Positions 47,501 through 59,415 of a stretch of DNA of 64,000 nucleotides are shown here, in pieces. The translations under genes and the position numbers were made by a program. The DNA is taken from contig JARBJD010000049.1 of assembly GCA_033064195.1 (NCBI GenBank), positions 1 through 64,000 on the forward strand, written 5' to 3'. Each line of letters opens with the position of its first letter. The stretch's first letter is position 1. This DNA comes from Blattamonas nauphoetae. Its lineage: Eukaryota > Preaxostyla > Oxymonadida. The notes under the pieces were generated by a model. It ran no database searches and was not told where the DNA came from. It saw only the letters and a program-made list of their open reading frames with translations.

Positions 47501-48971
47501 CCAGCCACTCACCATCTTCCTCTTTGATGCCGTCTGTTGGCCGCGCTGTGTTCCAAACATCGTGTTGCTGACGCAAGTGTATCGCCAGGCCGAGCCTGTT
47601 CTCATTGAGCTTCTGAGGCAGGTTCGGACTGGGAATCTGAGCCGCGATGCTCTCACCATCCTCGCCTCTCTCCGCCGGCCGCTTCCTCCCTCGCCGGAGA
47701 ACGTGAAGCCAACCCGCCTCTTCTGCCGAAATGTGGATGTGAATCGGATGAACAACGTTGAACTGGACAACCTTCCGGGCGAGACACATTCGTACATGGC
47801 CATCGACAGGGGAAGCGATCCGGAGGCGATGGCGATGCTGAGGAGGTCGTGCATTGCAGAGACTGTTCTGAATCTGAAGGAAGGAGCACAAGTGATGCTT
47901 CTCAAGAACCGGCCGGACATTGGTCTTGTGAATGGATCGAGAGGCGTTGTCATCGGATTCCGAGCGAGGAAAAGGCAGAAAGAGAAGGGATCAATCTTCG
48001 ACGAGGGTGATTCGTCTGACTCTGTCACATCTTCCCGAAAGAATGCTCGGTCAAGAACGAAGAAAGGCCACGACGGACTCAATCCATCTTTTGGCGAGAC
48101 GTGGTTGGCTGACGAGGAAGCATCAGATCCCGACAGATCGACGAAGTCCGAACCGAAACTGTATCCTCTCGTCCGGTTTGAAGTCCTCTCAGCAGACGCG
48201 TCGACAAGGGATTTGGTGTCATCGTTCAAAGAGATCCTCGTGGTGCCCAATCCGTGGATGGTTGAACAATACACACCTGCTGGCGATCTTGAGGTTGCAG
48301 CGATGCGCATCCAAGTGCCACTCAAACTGGCCTGGGCAACAACCATCCACAAGTCTCAGGGGCAGTCCATCACCAGCTTGGAAGTCTCGCTCAAGGACTG
48401 TTTTGTGGAAGGCCAGGGCTATGTCGCTCTCAGCAGAGCACGGACACTGCGGGGACTGCGAGTGTTGGACTTTGATGCGGCGAAGATCAAGGCGAATCGA
48501 CGGGTAACACAGTTTTATGAGAAACATGCTCGGCAGGGAGTTGATTTGACGTTGAAAGAGGAAAAGAAGGAGGCATCGGGCAAAGCAGACAATGCTATTG
48601 AGATTCTGTCGGATGATGATGAAGAACCGTCGCCCGTGCTGCAAGGAACACGGGCAGGGATGTCACAGGAAGAACTTCAGGTTGAACTGGAAGGGGCACA
48701 CATTCTCCGTTTGTACGTGGAAGAGCTGGAAAGAGCAGGAGGCCTCGTTGATGCCGAGCGTGATGTCACCCCCCTCCCAAAAAGGAAAGGCACAGTGAAA
48801 AGGACAGTAACCCCACAGCCTCTCACAGTGAAAGCGAGGAATGACAGCGGGAGTCCGGCAACTTTTTCGAACCCAACACTCGAGCAGGAGGCTGAAGATG
48901 AACAAGCCTTCCTTGCTTTTCAGCAACGATCGAAGTCGAAGCGAAGAAAACTGGTTCGAGATAGTCCTTGA
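44584..48971 (+). CDS. PIF1-family DNA helicase with N-terminal RS domain
   Basis: PIF1 helicases unwind DNA 5'-3' and act on G-quadruplexes, telomeres and replication forks. The exons 44584-44650, 44739-47116 and 47148-48971 give 1422 aa; the introns are 88 and 31 nt. The helicase core starts near residue 620: Walker A GPAGCGKTT, ATGAAA-like motif MTGAAAINLPGG, Walker B LIIDEGSML, GDFYQLPP, QVYRQ, the refolding motif VNGSRGVV, IHKSQGQS and VALSRARTLRGL. Insertions rich in P and Q separate the motifs. The N-terminal 600 residues are disordered and contain four 19-residue RS repeats. The C-terminus is acidic then basic (SKSKRRKLV). It converges on the H1-like gene. Confidence 0.9.
45776..46003 (+). 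repeat. 57-bp minisatellite, four units, coding RS repeats
   Basis: Four in-frame 57-bp units inside the PIF1 gene encode 19-residue repeats of the form SYSRSRSRSPQRRSTHR with variants (SRPTSRS). The last two full units are the most alike, which suggests recent slippage. The length is a multiple of three, so copy-number change keeps the frame. Confidence 0.85.
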
Positions 48972-49689
48972 ACTTTTAAATATGATCAAAATCGTCACTT
49001 TGTTGGGATAAAGCAGGATGGATTAGGTGCAGAAAACAACTTTTGTCAAGATCTTCGGACAACGTTCCATTTGTCCAGAACTGTCTGATTTAACGCCAAA
49101 TATATCTATTTTTAGATATGTATTGGCAATATATCTTCTCATAAATTGTTCTAATCTTATCGAATCATTGTTAGAACGATAAAACCGTGTTCTCAAGAAT
49201 CACTTTTTTGAACTCATTTCGCAGATGAAAGACAGAAAATTCTCTTACAAACAATCTGAAAAGTAGAGATATATTCAAAAATCCAAGAATAATGATTCAC
49301 AAAAACATGTTCAGATCAACCCGTAATTATTTCTTCTGTCTCTTCCCGACTCATCGATCCCTGATTGGATCAAGCCGGATATCTTCAGATCTGGGTTAAT
49401 CTAGGCGGTTACAGACGTTTCCACGCATAATCCAAAAAACTGAATGCGATCACGTTTGACATGGTGATGTCGTGCTTGAGAATGATCAGCCCCGTGGCGG
49501 GTCAACACAATTTCGCTGGCAACATGACCCATGGAAATTAAGAACGAAGTATGGGTTGATCAGTTCGAAGATCAAACAAAAACCCTATTAATGAATTGTT
49601 TGAAGAAGTTCTACCTTCAATCATTACCACAAAGTGTGGTGTTGAAAAAACACAGTAAATGATGAGGATGAGGTGGAAAACAAGCAAAA
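48972..49689. other. 718-bp intergenic region with possible structured RNA
   Basis: No gene-length frame is seen. The first half is AT-rich (near-palindromic ATATCTATTTTTAGATAT at 49100-49117). A more GC-rich island at about 49350-49540 holds several potential hairpins: GATCC/GGATC at 49356-49371, CCGGAT/ATCTGG at 49375-49394, and GGGTCA/TGACCC at 49499-49530. I could not match it to tRNA, spliceosomal RNA, SRP or RNase P by eye. Confidence 0.35.
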
Positions 49690-50004
49690 TTACTCAACGA
49701 CGACCTCGGATGTATCTGTCTTCTTTTGCTTTGGTTTAGCTGCCTTTGCTGCAGTCTTCTTCTCCTCCTTCTTTGGTCTTCCTGCCTTCTTTTGTTTTGG
49801 AGTTTTAACTGTCGTCTTCTTTGTTACCTTCTTCGGCTTATCTGCTTTCTTTGGCTTGTCTGTCTTTGCAGCAGCACGCCTCTTTGTTTTCTTGATGGGT
49901 TTTATGCGTCCCAGTTCCTTGTTGGAACCAACAACAATCAGATCACGAAGTTCTCGGGTGGAGCTCATTAAATGTTTTGAAAAACAAAGTTGGTACCACT
50001 CCAT
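49690..50004 (-). CDS. Lysine/alanine/proline-rich H1-like protein
   Basis: This is a 104-aa frame from ATG at 50004; a second ATG at 49978 (MSSTRELRDLIVVG) is an equally good start. After a short non-basic head, the protein is a KK/KP/AAK-rich tail with one GRPKK AT-hook-like motif, ending in acidic SEVVVE. This resembles lysine-rich linker-histone tails or small DNA-binding proteins of protists and bacteria. No winged-helix domain is present. A role in chromatin is an inference from composition. Confidence 0.55.
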   Translation of the reverse strand: MEWYQLCFSKHLMSSTRELRDLIVVGSNKELGRIKPIKKTKRRAAAKTDKPKKADKPKKVTKKTTVKTPKQKKAGRPKKEEKKTAAKAAKPKQKKTDTSEVVVE

Positions 50005-50157
50005 TTTTCATTGCTTTATATCATTTATCACCATGAAGATGTGATTACGCGTAATTTTTTGACCATTGTTATGGGTGCCGTTGAAAAAGTCGATCAAAAG
50101 TGGAATCCAGCATCGTTTGGAGAAATCACGAACAGTATTCGAAATAACTCGGCAAGA

Positions 50158-50183
50158 GATGCAACCAGTTTCTTGGTTGCATC
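50158..50183. other. Perfect 10-bp inverted repeat (hairpin)
   Basis: GATGCAACCA and its exact complement TGGTTGCATC surround a six-base loop. It lies between the H1-like gene start and the 3' end of the TRP channel gene (90 bp beyond its stop), so a 3'-end or termination role is possible. The rest of 50005-50272 shows only a 40-codon frame that I do not support as a gene. Confidence 0.5.
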
Positions 50184-50272
50184 TGTGAAATGAAAATGAA
50201 GAACAATAACAAAAAAAGCGAGAAAAGAAGAAATTCGTCTCAGCACAGAAACAAAATAATAAAATCAGAATT

Positions 50273-52439
50273 TCAGTCTGTTTTGGAGTGGACTTCCGTT
50301 TTCAGGGCGTCCTTCCAGTCATTGATTCCTTTCATCAAACTTTGCATGTATCGTGTTTGCCTTGCCTTTTCAAAGTTCAAAACTTCTTTAACTGTCGTGT
50401 TTTCATCGACTTTGATCATGTTCTGTCGCTCTTTGGCCGGTGCACCCTTCCCCGAGATCGTTTCGAGGGCTTGGTTGATCGTTCGATCAAATGGTGACAT
50501 CTTCGCAAATAAATAAGATAATTCGGTATTGTCTGGGACAGGCATGGGTGCTTCCGGTGCAGATTCCTGGGGCGCCTGGGGTTCGGTTGTTTGTTCTCGT
50601 TCTTCATCATCACTAAAGATCCGCTCGCGAGCAATCACATAACCCTCCTCAATGATCGAAATAAAAATATTGAGCACAACACAAATAAATAGCATCGTGA
50701 AGCTCACCAGAAATGCAGCCGCCAAGAAAGGGCTGGCATCTTCTACATCACGATAGATGAGGAGAAGGGAGTCTCCAAACATCATCGCAAAGAGAGTTAC
50801 AATAGAGTCGCCAAATGTCTCAAAGTTGACGCTGATATCTGAATACAGACCGGTCCCAAGCAATGTGAACCCAATGAATAGTGTCGATGCTCCAACGATG
50901 AATCGGAAGACAACAGGAAGGGAAAGTCGAAGAGAATATACAATGTGATAGTATTTTTTGCTCCATTTGAAAAATCGGAGGGTGAATATGCAGTTGAGGA
51001 GTGCACCACATGAGAGGCACAGAGAACACATCACTGAGAAAGAGAACGCAGAATATCGGCGAGGTTGAGAACCTGTATTTTTGGGTGTTGTGTACAATGA
51101 AATACCAAACGGCGGGTCAGATGTAGGGCAGAATCCAAGCAGAAGGATGATTTGTACAATCGTCCCTGTAATTGTAAAGATAACTCCAATGAACTGGACA
51201 ATGTACCATGGATCAAAAAACTTGTAGCGTGCAAAGAGAGGAATTTTCTTCCACGGAACGGTCACTCGTCCAAGATCAAATTGGTGATTGTAGAGAGCTC
51301 GAGTTCGTTTCATGATCGAACGAGAAACCAAAAATTGTTTGATAATGAGAATCATTGACCATACACAAGCCACAAGAAGCAAGAGAGAAACAATCAACGA
51401 GAACCCATCCCCGATTACTGAGAATGACGTGAAGAGAGATCCAGACCAAAGACCATGAAAACGAAAGAAAGCATACAAATGCCTCGTTGTGAGACTGTGT
51501 ACCATGGGTACATTGATACCACTCCATTCACTGAGAAATCGTAGATAAACCTGAGATCCCATTCATCCTTTCCAACACCACCCATCCATCCAACCATGTA
51601 CGTATTGAACCTCAGTCGGACTACAAACTGTTCAACGCGTTGGAAAATGTCAGTGCGCTCAGTGAGATTCTCTGGATGTTCGAAAGGGCCATAGAGGCTT
51701 GCCTCGGTGATATTATAAACTATCTTTCGAAGAGTCCTATCAACAGTAGATGTTGTTGAGATTGGCTGCCAGTTTGGGTGATATATATATTCAAATGTCG
51801 AGATAAGTTGTGCTGTGTGTATGGAATCTAGTGAATCTCTACAAGATTCGAATAGATATGAATGAAAGAAAGTAAACTCATCATATGAGAAAAATGCGTC
51901 GATTGTCCCTTTGATAGCTTCGAAGCAATCCGACTGCTTGTAGAAATTGAATCGTTTGTGTTTGTCCTCCATACGATTAAAATCCCTGGACAGGAGATAA
52001 AATGAAGAATTTCAGACTCTGGCATGAATATATCATCGAATGTTTTCATTATTCGATAAGTTTGAGGGCTATCAGTCCACGATGGAATTGTAATTTGGAG
52101 AATGATCAGAAGGAGAGTCACAATGTGGACGACGAACTTCCACGGGAATATTCTGTACTTATGCCATTTCGCCCAAGGACTAAGAGTGAGTTTATCCTCA
52201 AGAGTTGCCTCTTCAAGCTTGATAAAGCCTGATTGTGGCATGGAAAATAAGATGGTGGAACGGATCACAACTTCGTCACGAAGGCGACCATAGTTCTAAA
52301 AGTCTGTTGGAATAGGAACTAGTTATTCCTTAAAACTCTGTTCGAACGGATTTGCACCATCTACTCGACGTTAAACTCCCTGTTTTCTTTTTTTCTTGTC
52401 ATTTTCCTTGTAGAACTGCGATTCGTTCACAATATTCAT
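50273..52439 (-). CDS. Mucolipin (TRPML)-type cation channel
   Basis: TRPML channels conduct cations, including Ca2+, out of lysosomes and endosomes. Four exons (52439-52377, 52295-52018, 51985-51477, 51417-50273; introns 81, 32 and 59 nt) give 664 aa. The N-terminal block LEEATLEDKL...KWHKYRIFPWK, followed by a first membrane helix (FVVHIVTLLLIILQ), is the family's characteristic start. A large lumenal loop follows, then helices S2-S5, the pore segment FGDSIVTLFAMMFGDS and S6 (LLFICVVLNIFISIIEEGY-like). The selectivity-filter position reads MMFGDS where animal TRPMLs have NGDD. The C-tail is acidic/proline-rich, then helical. The polycystin branch is the alternative. Confidence 0.82.
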
Positions 52440-52453
52440 AGCACGCTACATGC

Positions 52454-55400
52454 ATGAGTTCAAGTCCAGTAGGAGGGCATTGGGAGCATGCCAAAATCTA
52501 TCCAAAAGTTAGATGGCGAAACCTTAGCAAAAGCCAATTTCGCTTCTTCTCGAGTGCAGACATTGACTTTTTTCATTCGGACGGAAAGCACTTTGACAAG
52601 GTGTTTGAAAATAAGGTCTGTTTTTCTCATGTATCCTCTTTATTTCTGATTTATATACAACCAATTGCCGTCAACACTGTCACTCCTCATTGTTACGATA
52701 TACCCAGACAATTGCGAACTTTCTGGATGTCAGACTCCAGTTTGCATACACAAATAAACAGTTACTGCAGTTTACACCTTCCCATGGTCATCGGCCAAGT
52801 CACATGCTTTTCAACACGACCCTTCAGAAAATTTCTAACTTTGCAGATGTTTTCATTCTTCTCAAAGAAGGTTTCCTTTGTTCTGGTCTTATTGTAACCC
52901 TATCTGTTCTGCCAACACTTTTCATCACAACCCGTTCGCATCAAACAATCAGCCTCGGACAAATCCTATGAAGCAGCTGGATTTGTGGCCTATGACAGAT
53001 TACAATCTATTCATCGACATTATCCCGTTGCACCGTTAAAAGCTGCACCCCATCGAACTCGACTCACATCAACCACATTTCCTCCTATCCATCCAGTAGA
53101 TTTTCCCCTAACCCTCTCGATGCAAGATCCTGGAAAAATGCTCAGGTGTTTATAACTTTTTTCATCATCCGTTTTTTCAGTAATTTCATGAGGAAGGAGA
53201 AAAAACGAGATCAGATTCTTCAAAAGCAAGCTGAAGACGAAGGACGAAGTTATTCTCCAAATGAACTTGTAGTTTTCATCAAAAACAATTCTGGAAGTGA
53301 TCTTCAGAAAAAATTCACCGAAAGCATTCGAGATTGCATCCGCAGAATGAACATCAGAAAAACTGAGCTTGTTCCCTTTATGAAAGTGCAACCAAAATAC
53401 AAACCTCCTGAAAAGAAAAAAGGAGATGATTCGAGCGAACCAGATTCAAAAGAACGCAAAAAACAAGAAAGGAGAGAGAAGCTTCTCGCAAAGAAGAACA
53501 AAGGGAAGATTGTCGCAGAATATGGTTATCTTGTCCCTCTCTCGTTCGTCTCAACCGATATCCACTATGCAGACTGTTGCATCTCCATCACAAAGCAACC
53601 CAACGACGATTCTGATGAGGACGCAAAGAAAGGGAACAGACGACGGCCGCAAGGGTGTCAGGTGTTGGCTCACGCAATCTACCCAATCGAAGAAGGATAC
53701 ACACTTGCGATGCAGTTCTCGCGGGTCGATGCACGATGGATGATTGAGTCGTTTCAGAAGAAGATGATGAAGAACTTTGTTCGTCCGTTCACAGTTCTGT
53801 TGGGGAAGAAGACGAGGGAGCAGAGGAAGCAAGAGAAGAAGGAGAAGAAGAAGGAGGACAGGTTGAGGAGGCAGGAAAAGAAGCGGAGAGGGGCACTCAT
53901 TCCAGATCCCATTGCAGACATTCACCTTCCGTCAAAGCCTGCTCCATCTGGCGAAGGCGGAGAGGAGGGAATGCAAAGGAAAGCAAAGAAAGAGGTGACA
54001 GATGCGCGGGACAAATCGGCGCCGTTCGGAATAAACCAACTTCGAACGCATCATTATCGGTTGAAGAAACGAGGAAAGGGATTTGTGTTGGTTCTCTCCA
54101 ACCCCAAAGACAAGTCTACACTTGGGCAGGATCTCAATCCGGACGGGGAATTGGAAGAGGCCACGTCAAATGAGGAAGGGTTGGAAGTGAAACGAGACAA
54201 GAAAGGTGGATTGATGATTCGCGACGAGAATGGGAAGCTCAGACGCATCCACATCCACCAAAATCCAGAACGGCCGATTCTTGCCGGAATGTCGAAGAGA
54301 CAGCGGAAAGTGTGGAAGATCAAAGAAGAGCGAAGAAAGAGGAAGGAGCAGGCCCTCCTGAAACGCTCGTTCGAGAAGCAGGACAGGCGGGTGCCGTTCA
54401 CCGTGGAATGGCTGTGGGAGATGATTGCCCGACCCATTTCGAAGTTCATCGACCGTCACATCGCTGAGTCGTTGGATGATCGATCAACATTCCTTGGAGC
54501 TCTGCACTCTCTTCAGGCAAGATGGATGAACCACATCACTTTTGAGCAGTGGGTTGTGCAGAAGAGAGTGGAAGACCTTCACGGAATGGACGAGATTATG
54601 GAACAAGTTGCGGTGGACGACAAACTTCCGAAAAAGAAGCCGGTGAAGCACCGAACAAAAAGGGCAGAAAAGGCGGAGGAGAAAGAGCGAATGCGCATTG
54701 TCCACCAGCCCCTGTTTAACCTCACCACTCACACTTTCGACGGAGTGGAGTTTTCAACTGATTCGAGTTGTGATTCGTTTGAGAACGAGATGTACTCAAC
54801 CACTCTTCGGACTATCCGCGACCGAGTGGCGAGAAAGATGACAAAAGACGAGGAGGAGGCACAGGACAAACAGACAGCGACGGCTCTTCAAGTTTTTGTG
54901 GATCGGGGAACGAGTGACCTGACAAGCAGCGAGGACTCAAAAGACAATGATTCGTTTGACTCTGATGAAGAAGAATTGATGCACCATGACTCGCGACAGA
55001 TGGAGCACAAGATGCACACCAACATCGATTTTGATGGCATTCTGAAGAAGGCCCGGCATCAGGGAAAGAAGGAGAAGAGTGCCGTGCAGGACGATTGGCT
55101 GGAAGAGTACGAGTTGATGGACGGCTTCAACATCGACGAGAACAACGACGAAATGGACGGTGTTGGTTCGTTCGAAGAGAGACTCCGTTCCACCCTCTCG
55201 TCTCGTGTCCACAATCCAAAAGGGCTTCACGGGTTGTTGGATGTTGTGGACATGCTGGACAGATTGAGTGTGCAGATGGATGAGAGTCTTTGGGAGGATG
55301 AGGAGCTCGGGAAGAGTCACAAGACGGCACTCGAGTTGTTCAGGGAAGAAAAGAAGAGAGAGGAAAAGATCAAAGAAGAAACTCGGAAAAAGGAAGAAGA

Positions 55401-58233
55401 AAAGAAGGTGGAAGCCCGGACGAAAGAAAGTGACCATCAACCAAAAAACACGACCCAATTAACGACAGCTGGGTCAACATCCACAACCAACGTTCTTCTC
55501 AACCATCCAATGTGGATGAACAATCACAAACTCATCAGCGACACCATTCGTGATGTCATCGCCGATCTCCAGTTTCATATGGACACAATGAAGAAGAAAC
55601 CAGAACAGCCCAATGGCAGTCAGGATGCATCGAATCTCGAGAGACCTCTCGATGGCACCACAACGGCAGTTTTAGCGTCTCCTCAATCAAATCAGCACTC
55701 TCCACAGGAAGTTGACAAGTCAATGCTGCCAACATCAGCCTCTCACTCCCTTCCGTCGTTTCCAAGACTCCCGCTCCAACCATTCTCATCCACAACGCCC
55801 TCATCACTTCCATCCCACAGTCCCACTTCACCCCAACAGAAACTCACCCCCACAACACCAATCATTCACCAGCTCAATCTCCTCCCACTTGGATCATCGA
55901 CACAAATCAAAGCAATCAAACTCACCCCCAGCCAACTTCAACCAGCAAACATCCTTCCTTTTCCACTCTCCACATCATTCACTCCATCGACACAGAAGAA
56001 AGAGAAAAAACACAAAAAGAAACAGAAAGAAGAGAGCAAGGAAGAGGTTGATCCACCTGAGAACAGAGAAAAGGAAGGACAAGACAATATTGATGATGAA
56101 AGCTCGGACACCCACCCATCTCCCATCGCTCCTAACAGCGCTCTTCCCACGTCGACAGGTGATGCTCAGAAGCAATCGCCCGTCTCCACGTCGGCGAAGA
56201 ATGTTTCACCCACTCCACAGACACCACCACACAAACTGATCGTGGAAATTCCCAGTCACACAGCCAATCATCAACCATCTGACATGGAAGAAAACTCAAA
56301 CTCCCAACAGCACTCACTCTCTCCGACGCCTTCAACTTGCATCTCCAACCAGACTCCTCACCCATCTCTCCCATCGCAATCAGCAGACCCGAACCCATCC
56401 AATCCCGAGACAACCTCCCCAACGCCTCTCACATCACCTCAATCCTCCACCCCGCCACCGGCATCCAACTCTTCGCCACACCAACCTCAAACAATCCCAG
56501 TTCCCTCTCGTCCCACGTCTAACCTCCTCCCGCCAGGTCCAGAGCTCCTTGCTCAGCATCGAGCAATCCTCCGTCAGAACATGAAAATGCAACAACTTGT
56601 TCAACTCAGCCCGATGCTCCCAATTGAGCCGGTTGGAGAGGAAGGGTTCGGAGGAATGACCAAACGTCCTCTCACTCCCATCCGAGAACGGACGGAACTA
56701 CACGTCAGCGAACACTCCACTCCAAAGTCGAGTGAACCCTCCCCTCGCCTCTCGTCCTCCTCGTCAGACAGGAAGCTTTCTCGCTCTCAATCCAAATCTC
56801 GATCACGATCCAAATCTCGATCACGATCAGAATCGAAAGCATCATTAGACACTGAAGAGAAGAAGAAAGAAAGGGAAGAGAGACATCGATTGAAAAAGGA
56901 GGAGATGAAGAGAAGAAAGAAAAAAGAGAAGGAAAGAGAAGAGAGGAAGCGCCAGGAGAAGGAACGGAGGAAGAAGCGAGGTCGGAAAGAAGGGAGACGG
57001 GACGAAAGAAAAGACAGCAGCAGACGGAAACATGACTCAAAACACAAAACAAATGACGCCGGAAAAGATGGAGATCTCGACAAACAGAAAGCGAAACGAG
57101 AAGAACGCAGAAAAGCAAAACATGAAGCGAAGAAGAACGAACGGAAGAAGCAAGCGAAAGAACGGGCGAGACTGAAGCGAGAACAAAAGCGAGAGGAACA
57201 GGCTGCCGCCGCAAATCCCAAGACTCTCACGCTTCTCGACGCTCAGCCGGAGGGAGGGCAGTCACTCCATCGCTTCCCGTCGACTCTCTCTCCTGCGTTC
57301 TTCCATCAGTTTGAGCCGCTAGCATTCTTCCTCGCGGTGATTTTTTGTGTGATTGAGGAGTCGAGTAAGGAGATGCAGGAGCGGATGGGGGAGGAAGAAC
57401 GAAAGAACAAGAAGAGGGAGGAGAGAAGAGCGGCACATGAAGAGAAGAAGAGGAAGCGGAAGGAAGAGTATGAGAAGAAGTTGGCAGAACGAAAGAAAAG
57501 GAAAGAGATGAAAGATGGAGCTGAGAAAGAAGACGGTGAGCCACAAGAAATTGGAGAAGACAAAGCAGAGAAAGAGGAAAAGAATGAGATCAAAAAGGAG
57601 GGAGAAGTCGTCCAGGGACAAGACGAGCCGAAACCCGCCAATCCGCGGAACAGCGAGGAAGGAGCGGCCCCCAATACTCTGCGAAACGACATCGACAAGC
57701 TTGTGAAAGACATGAGCATTGGACCAACACCCATGCCAACCCACATTCCCCTCGCAACACGTCGGAAGAAGATCATCCAATACTTTGAAAAAAGGGAGAA
57801 GCGGATGCATCGGCGACGGCGGCGGAATGCGAGACGGAGGAGAGGGATTTCACGCGCAGATAAAGAGATGCGAATGGCTTTGGAGAGGAGAGAGTCTGAA
57901 GAGAGGAGAAAGAAGGAAGAGGAGGACAGGCGGATCAGAGAAGAGGAGGAGCGGAAGAAGAAAGACGAAGAGATGATGAAGCAAGCCATGCTCCAATCTC
58001 AGCCTTACGGGCAGAAGCTGTACAACCCACACAATCGAGACACACCCATCACTCCCGAGTCCATCATTGCTCCGACAGAGGACCCGCAGACGACGCAGAT
58101 GAACGCCCTCTCGCTGCCAGGTCGGCGGACACTCAACTCGGCTGCTTTCATCCCGTCTTTCGGAGTCGGATTTCAGAGACCAAAACGGAACCAAAGACAT
58201 GCTGCTAGAGGAGGTGATACTGACAATGCTTAA
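52454..58233 (+). CDS. Very large low-complexity K/E/R- and S/P-rich protein, 1856 aa
   Basis: The exons 52454-52615, 52708-52870, 52953-53145 and 53181-58233 add to an exact frame; the introns are 92, 82 and 35 nt. Residues 1-700 look folded in part (KTIANFLDVRLQFAY, MLFNTTLQKISNFADVFILLKE, EYGYLVPLSFVSTDIHYADC, YTLAMQFSRVDARWMIESF). Blocks of K/E/R coiled coil are then interspersed with a long S/T/P-rich disordered region (about 55640-56640), an SRSRSKSRSRS stretch near 56790-56850, and further KE/RK repeats. I do not recognise the family; the basic and SR blocks suggest a nuclear, possibly RNA-related protein. Its ATG is 14 bp from that of the divergent TRP channel gene. Confidence 0.7.
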
Positions 58234-58442
58234 TTTTTTCGTTCTTGCGTGTAACTTCATTTTTTAACCTTCACCTGTAATTTCTTCTGAATCTCATTTC
58301 ATCCCTTGTCTTGATTGAAATTTCACCATCTCAAATAATCAACATTATAGTGAATCCGGACTCTCATTTTAAGGTGTTTTCTCAGATCGACTGAAAAAAC
58401 AATATCAAGGGTTTGATCAACACGACTTGTTTGTTGTCACAC

Positions 58443-59162
58443 ATGAACGTTGATGTCACAGATATTATTGTGGAAAATCTCGAAGCAACTTTTTTTGATC
58501 AATTTGTCGTTGAAATTCAGTTCGAATGCAAGACTCAAATCTCTGATGGTCTGCATTTCTCTCATTTTTCATAAAATCTCACCCACTCTTTTTCACGGGA
58601 TTATATTCATCGTTTAGATTTGGAATGGAAATTAATTTATATCGGGTCACCTTCCGGTCCGGAGTTCGATCAAGAATTGGAATCCGTCTTGGTTGGCCCT
58701 GTAACTGTCGGTAAATCGAAGTTTAAGCTGGTAGTTTGTCCCATAACTTCAACCCATTGTTCACCTTTTGAATACTAGGGACCACATCCAGATCCCACAA
58801 AGATTCCTAATGACGATCTCGTTGGAGTTTCAGCTATCTTAATATCGTGCTGGTACCGGGATCAAGAATTTATCCGCGTCGGTTACTATTTAACCAATGA
58901 GTATGCTGATCCAGAGCTCGTTCAAAATCCCCCTGAAGTCCCTGATCCAACTAAACTTGTCAGAAAGATCATCAACGAGCCAAGAATTACAAGATTTCAA
59001 ATTAACTGGAACAAAGTATTGTCCTCTGTTCATAGTCACTTTTGATAGGGAGAAGAAGGCGCAGAGCAATATGATTATCCAGAACCTGTTAATCCAGAAG
59101 CTATCGACGCCTTGGAGAGAGAACTAGGAAGTGAAATGGTAAAGGATCAGGATGAATCATGA
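58443..59162 (+). CDS. ASF1: Histone chaperone ASF1
   Basis: ASF1 binds the H3-H4 dimer and passes it to CAF-1 or HIRA during nucleosome assembly. Four exons (58443-58548, 58618-58730, 58779-59015, 59049-59162; introns 69, 48 and 33 nt) give 189 aa. The immunoglobulin-like core is clear from start to end: [53 protein letters not shown] (shown here in parts: [23 protein letters not shown]), [15 protein letters not shown] and [10 protein letters not shown] short acidic tail follows, as in other ASF1 proteins. Length and domain order match the family, and nothing is missing. Confidence 0.96.
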
Positions 59163-59415
59163 TTTTCTTTTTTTTCACGTATTCTTGTTTTGATTCATTT
59201 CAACACTTATTCATGGACTCACCCATCAAAAAATTAGTTGGTCGCCGTTTTGCCGTATCTCCCGTTAATCTGCTTTATCCGGTGAAAAGTTCTACTTCAC
59301 ACATTAATTTCAAAACACTCCGCATTCATTCAGTTTGTCTTCAACTTTTTTATCAGTTCTATCAAACATTCACGGACTTCTTCGCAGTTTATCGCGAACA
59401 GCTTCTTATGGTTTA

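Noticed and set aside
48972-49689. U6, U4, SRP or RNase P RNA in the intergenic island
   Set aside because: The conserved core sequences of these RNAs were looked for by eye and not found.
50071-50193. A 40-codon frame (MGAVEKVDQKWN...)
   Set aside because: It is too short, without a clear first exon or homology. It overlaps the hairpin and could be a fragment of a spliced small gene, but I cannot support it.
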